Shown in pieces: positions 46,928 to 57,600 of a stretch of DNA of 64,000 nucleotides. Position 1 is the first letter of the stretch; each line of letters opens with the position of its first letter. The notes beneath the pieces were generated by a model, which made no database searches, had not been told where the DNA came from, and worked only from the letters and a program-made list of their open reading frames with translations. This DNA is from Symbiodinium natans (taxonomy: Eukaryota; Sar; Dinophyceae; Suessiales; Symbiodiniaceae), in assembly GCA_905221605.1 (NCBI GenBank), contig CAJNDS010002326.1:427829-491828 (forward strand), given 5' to 3'. The position numbers were made by a program, and so were the translations under genes.

Positions 46928-49239
46928 ATGACCACCGCCGCAGCTTCCCCGAAGGCGTGCAGCACGGCAGAAGTGCCTGCAAGCACATCCTTGGTTGAGC
47001 GCTCCGAGACGTTGTTCACTTGGTTCTGGCAAGATGCAGACTCGAATTGGGTTCCTTTTCGGCAGCATGATCAGAAGAAACTTGAAGAGGCGGAAGCTGA
47101 CTCAAGTAGTGTCGTGAATGTTGAGGGTGGGCGGTGGCAAGTTGATCTGAAGGAGCGTGTTGTGAATGATCGATATGGCAGTGATCCTCCGCGCAAGCAG
47201 GGCAAGGTGCGACGATCCCTTTGGTTTCAGCAAGCGGCGACCTTGATCCCGTACGACGAGGAGACCGCGAAAAACATTGAAGCAGCCCACGAACGCGTGT
47301 GGCTCCGTGCCAAAGAGGCCCTCCCCAAGGAGGACTTGGAAATTGCGGAGAGTTTGACGCTGGACTCGGGAAGACAGATCACTCTGAAGCTGAAGTACGA
47401 GCAGAAGTCTAAATCCTGGAAGTTGTCAGCCAAGGAGCGGACTCAGGCCGGAACCTCCTGGATGGAGTATGCACAAGCATCCCTACTAGGCAAAACCTAC
47501 CAATTGCAGCGGGGCTTTGGCCCTGTCGCCCCACAACCGGGAGAGGAGGAGGAGAGAGTTTTGGGAAATGATGTGGGCAATCTCATTATCCTGGTGCATG
47601 GCGTGGGTGAGAAGATGTGGAGTGAGGAAGGTTCCCAGATGCATCCATAATCCCATATAATCCCCCGCATGTCGTGGCCGGAGTTCTTGCTTGCCCGTGC
47701 TGGGCGGTACCTGTAGGGACATCATGACCGACATGAGGTTGCGGGCTGGCTTTCTCTTCCGGAGTGTTCCGCCAGAACACTCATGTGCCTGGGCTTTTGG
47801 ACATAAGGTCTTAAATTTCAAGAGCTGTCCGGTAATTAATGTCATTGGGTTTTCTGCATTCGTGTGATTTGGACACCAGCCCTAGGTCAAGCAGTTGCAA
47901 TCTGCCGGCTTTGTGCAGAAGGGCTCCGGTTGGGAGTAACTCAGAGACAGTTTTTTGTTGACCATGCTTCTTGCCTTGTCAATACTCAATTTACAGCTGG
48001 TGTGCAATGCAAGAGGTATTCTGGGGAAGCACCGCCACCCACCTTGCGAAAGGACGAGGTTCTGGAGGCATCCTGGTGGGAGACGATACACACAGACGAG
48101 ATGGACGCGCGGCTCGCGCGGATCAGCTTGCCATCCATGAAGCAGGTGCGGCAAATCGCCAACTTTGCGGTGGTCGACGCGTTGTATTACATGCAACTTG
48201 GCCGGAAGGAGGCAATCGTAGCGGCTGTCGCGCGCTCGGTCGAGGCGGCTCTGGCACGCTTCTTGAAGCACCACCCCCAGCATTCCGGCAGTATCGTCCT
48301 GGCGGGACATTCTCTTGGAGGTGCAATTCTCTTTGAGCTTTTGCGTAGCCAATCTCCTAAGCTGAGCTTCAAGCCACAGGCCTTATTCACAATGGGCAGC
48401 CCTACGGGCTTGTTTCTGCATATCGAAGACAAGGTACCTGAGGAGTCCTGGGCTCTGCCCGGAGGTACCCGCTTTTTCAACATCTTTCACCCGCTTGATC
48501 CGGTGGCCTACCGCATTGAGCCCCTGATCAAAGAGGGCCTGGCCAATCTGGACCCTGCCAAAGTTGCAGTGGAGGGTGGAATCGGCGGAATGAAGGCGCA
48601 CTACGGATTGCAGAAGATGATGAATTGGGCCACGGGCGAGGCCTACCAGGGGTTGACATAGGACATTGCAAGTAGCGACAGTAGCGAAGAAGACCCGCAA
48701 CAAGTCAGGAGACGCGATCCCCAAGTACGTATGTATCTAATCGTGTAATGACGCATGTTCCCGCGCCATGTCATGTTGCCCGTGGCGCCCTGCCACGCCC
48801 CAGGAGAAGCGACAGGCCGAGTTCAACGACCTCTGCCAGTCTGTCCAGCTCAACGCTGGGGACCGCATTGACTGGTCCTTGCAGGAAGATCTCAGCATCA
48901 TGACTGTTGCTGGCGTTGCAGGTGAATTGTGGCTCGTTCCAATCCAGCAGCAAGGTTTTTTTCTTTGGAGTTTTGCTGTGGCGAGTAATTAGTTTGGGCT
49001 GGCGCTTTGTTTATGATGTCAGGCAAAACATTGTTGCCAACGCACAGCCTTGAAACTAGCCGCTAGCCGGCTCGCCATATTTCTTCACTGCATTGCTTGA
49101 TATTGACGGTGATGGAGCATGCAAGCTACAACTCAGGATGCAAGCACTCCCGAGCCATGCGTGCTACATGAAGTCTGCAGATGTGGCGGCCTTCGTACAG
49201 AGCCGCACGCATGCCCTGGCGCTGGTGCAGCGTGTCTAG
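46928..49239 (+). CDS. WWE-DDHD domain phospholipase (intracellular PA-PLA1 type)
   Basis: Six exons fit: 46928-47630, 47886-47928, 48016-48651, 48709-48724, 48804-48931 and 49137-49239. They total 1629 nt, exactly 543 codons with the final TAG. Residues about 28-100 form a WWE domain (TWFWQDADSNWVPF and later GGRWQVDL). The lipase part starts at ILVHGVGE (about 221) and has the nucleophile motif AGHSLGG (about 345). The DDHD domain follows: HPLDPVAYRIEPL, MKAHYGLQ, then AGDRIDWSLQE and SHACYMKSAD in the last two exons. DDHD1/DDHD2-type enzymes cut fatty acids from phosphatidic acid or other lipids at internal membranes. All acceptors are AG|G; donors are GT apart from GC at 48932. There is no signal peptide or membrane span. 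Odd point: if 48652-48708 is not spliced, an in-frame TAG at 48659-48661 ends the protein early. The 16-nt exon 48709-48724 depends on that splicing. Confidence 0.87.
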
Positions 49240-50427
49240 CTCGCAGACAGTGTCAAAAATCCGGCAGCCTTTGGCCAGGAAAGTGCAGTGTAGCACGCTT
49301 GTGTGCATCATGACATTCTTAGGAAATCTAACGACTGATGTTGTTAAGCACCGAGCCACCATGTGCTGAGGCATTGCACCCAAGACGGAGACCGCATCTG
49401 TAACGGATCCCAACAGGTGTTAGACAAGGATTTGCGTATCATTGGGTCCAGAGTGCAAAGCACACTCAGCGCCTGGTGCCAGAAGGTCATAAAGGCCATA
49501 GAATTGTTGCAAAAAGCTGGGTGGCAGCATTGTGTAGCAACAAGCTTTGTGCATGGCCTCAAGTCACGTTCGGTTGCTTTTCGGCCGATTTTGCCAGGAA
49601 ACTGCTCTTCCACTACACGCACAGGGAGTCCTTTGAGAGCTTTGTCCGGACTCACGCCTTCCCATCGCTGTCAGTCAGTTCAATTTCGATCACCCACCGT
49701 TTTGGGCGCAGCACACTCGCTTTGAGCCCTGAGTTTTCAATGCTCGCCGTGGTGCAGGATCTTTTCATCCGGGGACGAGATGATGTCTGAGGAGGACACT
49801 TCTTGCGTCTCCAAGCTTGGCTCCGCATTCCTGCTGGGGATGCATGAAAGAGTGACTTTGAAGGAGGATGCGGGCCCCGACAGAGCCGCCTCCTCAAACA
49901 TCTCCTCTTTTCCTGTTTGTGTTTTTACCGCTCCAGTTTCACTCGGGACGTACCATCGGCCATCAACACAATGCCCTCCGGTTTTTGTGTCTTGCCTGGC
50001 GTAACTGGGCATGACATCTCAGGAGGAGGAAAAGGCATCTTCGGCAGGGAGCCGAGTAGAGCACATGAAGAGTATTGCTGCAACATGTTGCAAAGTTGGA
50101 GGACGATGTCCTGTGGCTTGATTGTTAAATGTCGTTATCGGAACGCGTGTGGCCTTGCATCGGCGTGACGTGGCGCTATGCTAGTGCTGGGGTGAGCCTC
50201 TGTGATTTCCAAAGCATGGCCGCTACTTGATCTGATTTGCCAGGGTCACTGCTGGCTTGTGCTGAGGTGCATGTTCGGATCATGGACCAGATCCAGGACA
50301 ATGTCGACGTGCACTGGAAACGCACTAGGGTACTCTAGAGGATGTACGCAGGCACTTGGCCGATGAACTGGGTCCAACCTTGCGATTATCAGTGTCGCTT
50401 GCCATCCTGTGCTACACTTGTTCAGGG
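49240..50427. other. Spacer after the phospholipase gene
   Basis: No domain recognised. A frame around 49560-49670 (including FARKLLFHYTHRESFESFVR) and one at 49420-49550 look protein-like but lie in different frames and lack clear splice borders, so they are not called. Confidence 0.35.
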
Positions 50428-50610
50428 AACCCTAAACCCTAAACCCTGAACCCGGAACCCTAAACCCTTACTAAACCCTAAACCCTAAACCCTAAACCCT
50501 AAACCCTAAGCCCTAAGCCTTAAGCCTTAAGCCCTAAGCCCTAAGCCCTAAGCCCTAAGCCCTAAGCCCTAAGCCCTAAGCCCTAAGCCCTAAGCACCCT
50601 AAACCCTGAA
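50428..50610 (-). repeat. Interstitial telomeric repeats with CCCTAAA and CCCTAAG units
   Basis: On the plus strand the array reads CCCTAAA about nine times (50430-50508, with CCCTGAA, CCCGGAA and short interruptions), then switches to CCCTAAG, with a few CCTTAAG, for about 13 units (50505-50595), and ends with one more CCCTAAA. The G-rich strand is therefore the minus strand, opposite to the array at 29.9 kb. The homogeneous CCCTAAG half shows local expansion of a variant unit. Confidence 0.92.
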
Positions 50611-52805
50611 GGATTTCAGTAGGTTTGAAGCTGGCGCAGGCTGACTGGGACGACCGCAATCCTCCTGCGCAAGGGAGCAGCAGGACATTCCTCTGCTTGA
50701 GAGCCTCTTTCACCGCGCCAGTGAAGCATGTTAGGCGCCCAAGATGGCCATGAGAGTCATGTGGCTGACAGGAGGAACAACCCCGAGCTCCTGATCCGTG
50801 AGCCTGGGAAGTTTGCCTCTCGACAGGCCATCGACATTGAAGTGGCTCAACGAGACCCCCTTTGATTCTCAGGGTTGTACCTCGAGCCATCTCATACCTC
50901 ATGCCTCTCAAGCTGTGGTATCCTTTATGGTTTAGGGACCACATTCACCACGACTTGCCTGGCGTCCAGGCCTTGAACCAGGCACTCTTCGGCATCCCCA
51001 GGCGATTTGACGCGGCATGATTTTGACTTGGGTGGCTGCAAAGTTCGCGAAGTTGCTGTGCAGGCCAGGGGGCACAACAACCTCTGGCGAAGAGCTTAGC
51101 CCTTCTGCTCCGAGTCTTCTTGAGTTTTTCCTGTCCTAGCCGAGCCTTTGTGCAACCACATGCGCGATTTTGCCCGCTCTCGTTGCCATCGTGCTTCGTG
51201 CTTTCTGGCGTGCTTTCTGGATGTTTCATGCAGCTGTGAGTGCTGTGTGGGGTGCTGGGTTGGCATCTTCCAGGCCACAAGCTTGCAGAGGTCGGGAATT
51301 ACTGCGTGGCAGTGCTGGTTCCTGGTTGGGGCCTCACTCACTGGAACACGCAGCCACCTCACGGGATCCCCTGTGTGATATCCTTATCCTCATCATGGCT
51401 CCTTTATGATTGCAAATCGGACTTTTGTAGAGGCCATGTGGCGGTGGTCAGTCGCACATCCAACACACATGGCATCGCCATGCAGATTGACAGGCTTGGA
51501 TATGTAGGTAGGTCGTCATATGGTTGAAGATGTCTATCGCAACTGCCGATCAGGGACGCTCTTCGGAGTGTGCACCATCAAGCAGAGCTTCGCAAGCAAA
51601 ATTTGGCAAAGCAGGTGACGGCCCTAAAACGAATCGACGTCACTTTTCTTTGCAGACATGCAAAGAAGCAACCACTTCAGGCCGAGGCTGAACAGCGAGC
51701 GGCCGAAGAGGCTCGGTAGGGCCCTCGGAGCTACGAATGCACACGTCATAGCACAAGGGTTTATAGGGTTTAGGGTTTAGGGTAACACTCTTTACGTCCT
51801 CTCAGTGTCCTCTTGCTTTCACGAGCTCAGGCGTGCAAGAAGGTCCTGCTTGGGGCGGCTGTGCGGAGGCTTTGTTTTTTCCCAGAATTTTCAACTCTCC
51901 CAACATTTCTAGCCATGTCATGGTCCTTGATATATGACTACGCCGACCTTACATGCAGTGGCCTGCCCTGTCTCGTGCAACAATGTGCCTGTCCAGGGGG
52001 CAGAGATACGCCCCAATACTGGGACGAGGAGGCCAAGGACGAGGAGCACGTGCAAGGTTGAGAACAGGCTAATTAGTCACAACTAGTGCCATGCGCTGCT
52101 GTTTTGTGTGGACTGTCCATAATACGCCCGCATCAGGCCAATCATCCTTCAAGTTGTTTATTGCAGGGATTGTCGCATCCTAGCATTTCTGGGGTACACC
52201 ACCCGTCTTCAGTGGCGAATGAAGTGACGATTTCGAAGTGCATTCGGAGTGAGCAGCTGTTTGTCACATCCGATCGCATCCGCACGAACTGCTGGCAGGA
52301 TCAAGCCGAGGCGCGTGCCCACAGAACGTGAGTAACCTCTCGCTATTTGCCGGGTCGGACAATCGTCCAAGTCCAAGCAGTTCGATCACGCAGATCGGTC
52401 GTCAGGTTTGTTTGACATGAAAGCATGGTCTGCACATGCACTACAGCCACTTTGCACCTGCTGCACGAGCCCATGTAGAGCGGCTTGTGTTATTTGTGCA
52501 TTTCCTTCAGCATTGGATGCAGCAGGAAGGAGGACGAACCAACAGAAAGCGACGTGAGGCACGTCGTTTGTGCAGCCGCGGACAGTCACGGTATTTCAGG
52601 TAATCTATGTGTATGTTGACTTCGCACGCTTTGCATCGCCCAAGGCACTTTAGAGAGTTTGAGCGGCCCTGTACGATGTTAAACAAGTTCCATAGTTGTG
52701 CCAGTACCTACCGCCCAGACAGTATCACAACCTCAAGCGACAGCTCCTGAAGCTTCCAACTAAGAAATCCTGAACCGAAGCAGCAACCCTGGACTTGTCG
52801 CCACA
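50611..52805. other. Unassigned region
   Basis: No domain recognised. A short telomeric run is listed separately at 51763-51785. A frame at about 51620-51710 (PLQAEAEQRAAEEAR) is helical and could be an exon but is short. Nothing else stands out. Confidence 0.35.
51763..51785 (+). repeat. Short TTTAGGG run
   Basis: Three tandem copies of the telomeric unit (one as TTATAGGG), G-rich strand on plus. It lies 1.2 kb from the larger array at 50.4 kb and in the opposite orientation to it. Confidence 0.75.
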
Positions 52806-53085
52806 ATGGCACGTTGGCACGGTGCCTCCCATATCTTCAAGTTGATGTTGATGGGACTTTTGGCTGGGGGACTCTGCGGATCTAACGGATACAGTGCAAA
52901 CGTGGTTCCCGCTGAGCTGCGACAGGTTGACAAAGCCAAAGCCGAGAAGATCAAGACATGGACAAAGGAGACTTCGAGCTGGACTTCCGGTATTTTTTAG
53001 TTTTTGAAATTCACGAGACTGCAATTTGTGGCCCAGGAGCACTTTGTCGCCATCAAGGATCTCAGGCGGCGTGAGCTCGAGGTTG
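52806..53085 (+). CDS. Candidate small secreted protein
   Basis: ATG at 52806 opens a frame with a signal-peptide pattern: MARWHG, a hydrophobic core FKLMLMGLLAGGLCG, then small residues. It continues as a lysine-rich helix (DKAKAEKIKTWTK). Unspliced, it stops at TAG, 52998-53000. If a GA donor follows AAG near 52970, the next exon starts AG|G at 53037 (EHFVAIKDLRRRELE) in the same phase; this donor type is used elsewhere in the window. Unknown family. The mature part would be short and basic. Confidence 0.35.
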
Positions 53086-53204
53086 GCGGACTAAGAAGCA
53101 TTGTCCAAAGTGCGAGATTTGCAGGTTGCGGTGTGCAGGCATTAACAGCAAGTTATTTTAAGGGGCTGCGCCCATGGGCGGGCAGCGCACGCAGAAGCCC
53201 GGGG

Positions 53205-53375
53205 CGAGCAGTTTCTAAGCATGTTGAGGCCACTAAACTCCCTTAAAATCTCTAAGCGTTAAGTTTCTAAGCATTTTCAGGCCCCTAAACTCCCTTCAAA
53301 TCTCTAAGCGTTTGAGGCTCCTAGACTCCCTTAACGTTTCTAAGCACTTTATAAGGCCCCTAAACTCCCTTTTTC
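53205..53375. repeat. About four tandem units around TCTCTAAGCGTT / CCCCTAAACTCCCTT
   Basis: Units of roughly 50 bases, each with TTTCTAAGCATT or TCTCTAAGCGTT followed by GAGGC or AGGCCCCTAAACTCCCTT, repeat four times with drift. The AAACTCCCTTAA.. core is the best conserved part. Confidence 0.75.
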
Positions 53376-53424
53376 CTAGCCCCGGGCTTAGACACGTCGC
53401 TTATGCCCGCCCTTTGGGGGGCAT

Positions 53425-53535
53425 CATGCTCCTGATGCGCCCCCGGGGTCCCGCCCCGGGAGCCGCTGATGCTCCTGATGCGCGCCTGGGGGTCCCGGGC
53501 TGGACCCGCTGATGCTCATGATGCGCGCCCTCTGG
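53425..53535. repeat. Three tandem units around CTGATGCTCCTGATGCGC
   Basis: The motif GATGCTCCTGATGCGC, or GATGCTCATGATGCGC, occurs three times, spaced 43-50 bases apart and separated by GC-rich linkers containing GGGGTCCCG. The array sits just before the G-rich satellite. Confidence 0.75.
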
Positions 53536-53789
53536 GGGCCTCCGTGGCGACGCAAAAAACCACGAAAAAAAAACCGTTCACCGGCGGCACGCGGGGGTCG
53601 GCGGCACTGGCGTCCGGCCTAATTCTGCTTCGCAGAAGGCCAGAGGCCAGCAAGGCTATTCCCGGGACGACCCGGGCTAAAAGGTCCGCATTTGCTCGGT
53701 CCTTTGGGGACCTCGCGCTGCCCGATTTAATGGCTACCGCCAGTGCCGCCGACCCCAGACCCAAGACAGTCGCATTGGGGCGGAAGGCA

Positions 53790-54453
53790 GGGTGGAGCGC
53801 GGGCAGGCGGGGGGGGCGGGGGCGGGGGGGGTGGGGGTGGGTGGGGGTGGAAAGGGGTGGGGGGTGTGGGGGGTGACGGTAGAGGGTTGGTGTCGGATTA
53901 GGGAGTTGGGGGCGGAAGGCAGGGGTGGACTGGGGGGCATAGAGATGAAGAAGCGATGAGAGCGGTGAGAGCGGGGGGGCGGTCGGATGGTGCACGATGG
54001 TGGGAGGGGGTAATGATGAGGGCTGGGGAGGGTTGGTGGGAGGGTTAGGGAGTGGGAGTGGGAGAGGGTGGGGGCGGCTGGCGGAAAGGGGGGCCTGACT
54101 CATTTGACCAGCTCTGGTGAGAGGGTTGGGGCGGAAGGCAGGGTGGAGCTGGACAGGGGAGGTGACCGTAGAGGGTTGGTGGAGTTGGGGGCGGAAGGCA
54201 GGGCTAGAGATTTGTCAGGGGCTGGGGGGGAAGGGGCCTAGGAGGGAAGGGATGGGGGGGGTCGGGGGGTGGGGGAGGGGGGGGCAGGGGGGCAAGCCTA
54301 GTGGGGGGGGGGGGGGGGGAGGGGGATTAGGGAAGGGATGGGGGGGGTGGGGGGGTGGGGGAGGGGGCGGAGTTGGTGTCAGGCAGGGGTGGACTGGGGG
54401 GCATAGGGAGGGGGAGTGATGAGAGCGGTGAGAGCGGTGCAGGGCGGGCATGG
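53790..54453. repeat. G-rich satellite array, left part
   Basis: Long G runs broken by recurring islands: GAGGGTTGGTG, GGGGGCGGAAGGCAGG, and GCGATGAGAGCGGTGAGAGCGG. The same islands occur right of the retrotransposon (61667-64000), so the element split one array. Open frames here are proline- or glycine-repeat artefacts. Confidence 0.85.
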
Positions 54454-54458
54454 ACTGG
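54454..54458. repeat. Target-site duplication, left copy (ACTGG)
   Basis: ACTGG directly abuts the left LTR and is repeated directly after the right LTR at 61662-61666. A 5-bp duplication is the normal product of Ty1/copia integrase. Confidence 0.9.
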
Positions 54459-54593
54459 TAGTGAAATATTATGGCTAGGGGCCTACATTCTCACAGAACA
54501 GGTTTGGGCCACTCATGCTGCCAAGATATCTCGAGTTGTGCGTGTCATCCTTGTGCATGGGCCATTTGGCCGTAGCACCTCGAAACACGATCA
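54459..54593 (-). repeat. 3' LTR (135 bp)
   Basis: Identical base for base to the copy at 61527-61661. In the coding direction it begins TGATCGTG and ends TTTCACTA. Very short for an LTR. No obvious TATA box was found; the AT-rich CCATAATATTTC near its end could serve in RNA start or processing. Confidence 0.95.
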
Positions 54594-54602
54594 CCCCTCC
54601 TC
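54594..54602 (-). promoter_or_regulatory. Polypurine tract
   Basis: In the coding direction GAGGAGGGG lies directly before the 3' LTR. This is the usual place and composition of the primer for plus-strand DNA synthesis. Confidence 0.8.
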
Positions 54603-54697
54603 GTTGCTGGGCCCGCGTATTCGGGCACAGTAACGTCGAGGTGTAGCGGAGCCTGGTTCCAGGGCACTCCTGACATGCATAGTCGCAGGTGTCTGCC

Positions 54698-57600
54698 TTA
54701 CACCTTGGTTGACTTGTGAAACATTGACGCTTCCACAACCAAGAAGCCCATGCTTTTCATGTGCTTCTCAAGAGTTCCATGCGACACACTCTTCGTAAGT
54801 ATGTCCGAGCAGTTGTCGTCTGTATGGATCTTTACGATCTGTAAATGCTTGCATCGAACGCGTTCTTGAAGCCAAAGATAACGAGTCATGACATGCCGCT
54901 GCTTGCCTAAACCTCTGCGCGAAGCAAAAGCTCGAGCGGCATTTGAATCGCTTTGAATGACCACGTCCATCTCGAGCCCCAGATCAGCGAAATAGGAGCG
55001 CAAGCCTAAACCATGCGCGGCCCCGTGGACGAGCGCATAGTATTCAGCCTCTGAAACATTCAATCCCACCGATGTCTGGAGATTAGATGTGGACTTGATG
55101 GTGTGAGCACCGATACGAACCACCATGCCCGTAGTTGACTTGCGAGTTATTCTATCTGCAGCGTGGTCTGAATCCACCATACAAGTGATAGTAGGGCAGA
55201 ACGCTTGCTGCCAAAATCTGACTGCAACAGTGGGGCGATGCAACAAGAATCGCCCTAAGCGCTTCAAAGCTTGCAGGTGTGCACGAGTGGGCGCTGCCAT
55301 GCCTTGAGCGAGGGCTTTCACGGACTCACCCAGATCAGCACGATCCTGGCTCAGGAAACTGGCTCTCATGACACACGACCGGTACAGTGACGTCTCACTT
55401 GCAGACAGCTTGGGGCCATGCTGAAACTGTGCAGCTTCAGCATCCGAGGGCTTGACAGACGGTGTAGTTACACTTTTCGTGTTGCTCTTGTCTAACCCTA
55501 GCGAAGACACGATGAGCTCAACATGACGCTTGTCCGGCTCGATCTGGACATAGCGCCTGCCATTGAGTTCTCCCAAGCTCACGACCCTGTTCAAGATTGT
55601 AGCATGCCGCGTGCAACCTTCGCCGAAGCCAAGCCTGTGGCTCTCACGCACTGAGTAGCGGGACTTCAAAGCTACAGCCATACGATCGACTGCACTAACC
55701 GTTCCCAGAACATAAAAGTCGTCGCCGTGAACTGCTCCACGACTCGACAGTGCCTGATTCCAGAACAGTGCAGGATTAGCAACTCCAATCTTGTAGCCCT
55801 CTTCTTGAAGCAAGTCTTGCCAGTCCTCCATCCAGTTGTGCGAAGCATCCCGGAAACCATACATGCTACGATTCAGTCTGCCTATAAGGTTCTCTTCGCC
55901 GGGACCTCTGTCTTCATCCGGGATTTCCACGTACAGCTCTCGAGTTGCAGGAGCCATAAAATGGGCCCGACTGATGTCAAACACGCCTAGAACCAAGGAC
56001 TCGGAAGAAACGCCATCACTGACCAGAAGCGAAAGGAGTGACTTGACCATTTCCCATGGCGGCATGGCGCTAAACAATTCGTGAGCTAGCAAAGCATGCT
56101 TAGTCTTAGCCTTCAACTCCTTTCCCACAAGACGACTGCGAACATTGTAGTTCGCACGGTCGCCTTTGTTGACATCCACCCATCGTATGGGCAGAGGTCT
56201 GATGCCTCTGCTCTCTGCTTCCGCTCTTGGGACCTTGTCATAGAGATTGATCGAACGAACCCATGAGATCTCTTCCTGTCTTGCTTTCGTCACCAGATCT
56301 GGGGGCAACTCCTCGCCACTGATGTTGTCAAAGAACTTGCTGTAATCTTCCTGGAGAGCCTCATTGTCAGCCTCAAAGGTAGGCTGCGAGGGAACCGGAC
56401 CCCCGTACTTGAAATCCAAGTCGCTGAGGTGTCCATCCTGCCGCATTTGCTCCCGCAGACCTGTGAGCACTGTACACACCATCTTGGGATGGCCGGACAT
56501 GCTGAGGCCCACAAGGCCTTCAGCAAACTCCAGCTGTCTTTGCCACGGCACCTCAAGTGAATCACAGCAAGCTCGCTTCAAAGCCTCGGCTAAGCAACGG
56601 GAGTTCGTGACGAACTTGGTCTTGGATCTGGAGATGCCGCAAAAACGATTCTTCTTTGTGAGGCTGCCAAACTGAGAGGCTCCAGGCTTGCATGAGCGAT
56701 TCCAGTAGCACGTCGGCCCTTCCACTGTGTACACGCCTGGCAGACTTTGCAACGCCAACATGTCTTGATCCTGCCAGCTTGTTGCGCCAGCCGGATGCTC
56801 GTGCAAGAAGGACCTCTGCTCTTCATGCTGCTTCCGGTAAAACTTCACACAAGCCCTGAACTGCTTCTGCGCCTTATCTGTCCTCAATGCAGCCTGCTCT
56901 TGCCCTACTGCGTTCTGTCGCACGCCAAGTAGCCGAGACAGATCATGCCTAGAACTGCCTGTGAGCAGCGCAGGGCACTCATCCGAGATCAACTGCTGCA
57001 GCTCTGCTGCATCCTCATCCTTGTCCAAGCACCACTGTTTGCCCGCGTTGGGTCCTCCAACACGCGGCCCTGTGAGGTCTAGCACAAAGCCTGGTCTCAA
57101 CCCAAAATGCGGAGCTGCTCGAGAAAGGCCATCGCGAGAGAAAACCTCGCGAACCCGGCAACCAGCAATCCCAACTTGGAGAGCCGCGATCTGCAGGACC
57201 TCTTTCGAACTCAAAGAAATACCTTCATGCTCATACACTTTGCGTACTTGCTCCGAAGCTGCAGCGATGAGCTCGTTCTTCTGCTCGCCCAGCTCAACTG
57301 CAGAACCCATGGCCTCATAAGCAACCACCGAGTCGATGTCTACAGCTTCTTCTTTCAAAAACTCTTCCACCGAAACTGGGCCCGACTCGGCTGGAGTTGG
57401 CCCAGAAGTCTCAGTTGCCATCTCAGCTGCAGTTGGTTCTGTTCGGACTTCCGAAGGCAATGCTTCCGAAGCTCTGGCCTGGAGAACCTCGGCAGGCAGC
57501 TCGGCCTGACGCTTGCGATACCTGCCATGCCCCTCCTGCTCCCACTGCGAAGCAGGCACAGGACGTTTGCTTGGAGACTCAATGACCTCCTCACTTGCAG

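Noticed and set aside
50428-50610. CRISPR-like array
   Set aside because: Units of 7 nt without spacers; telomeric repeats in a eukaryotic context.
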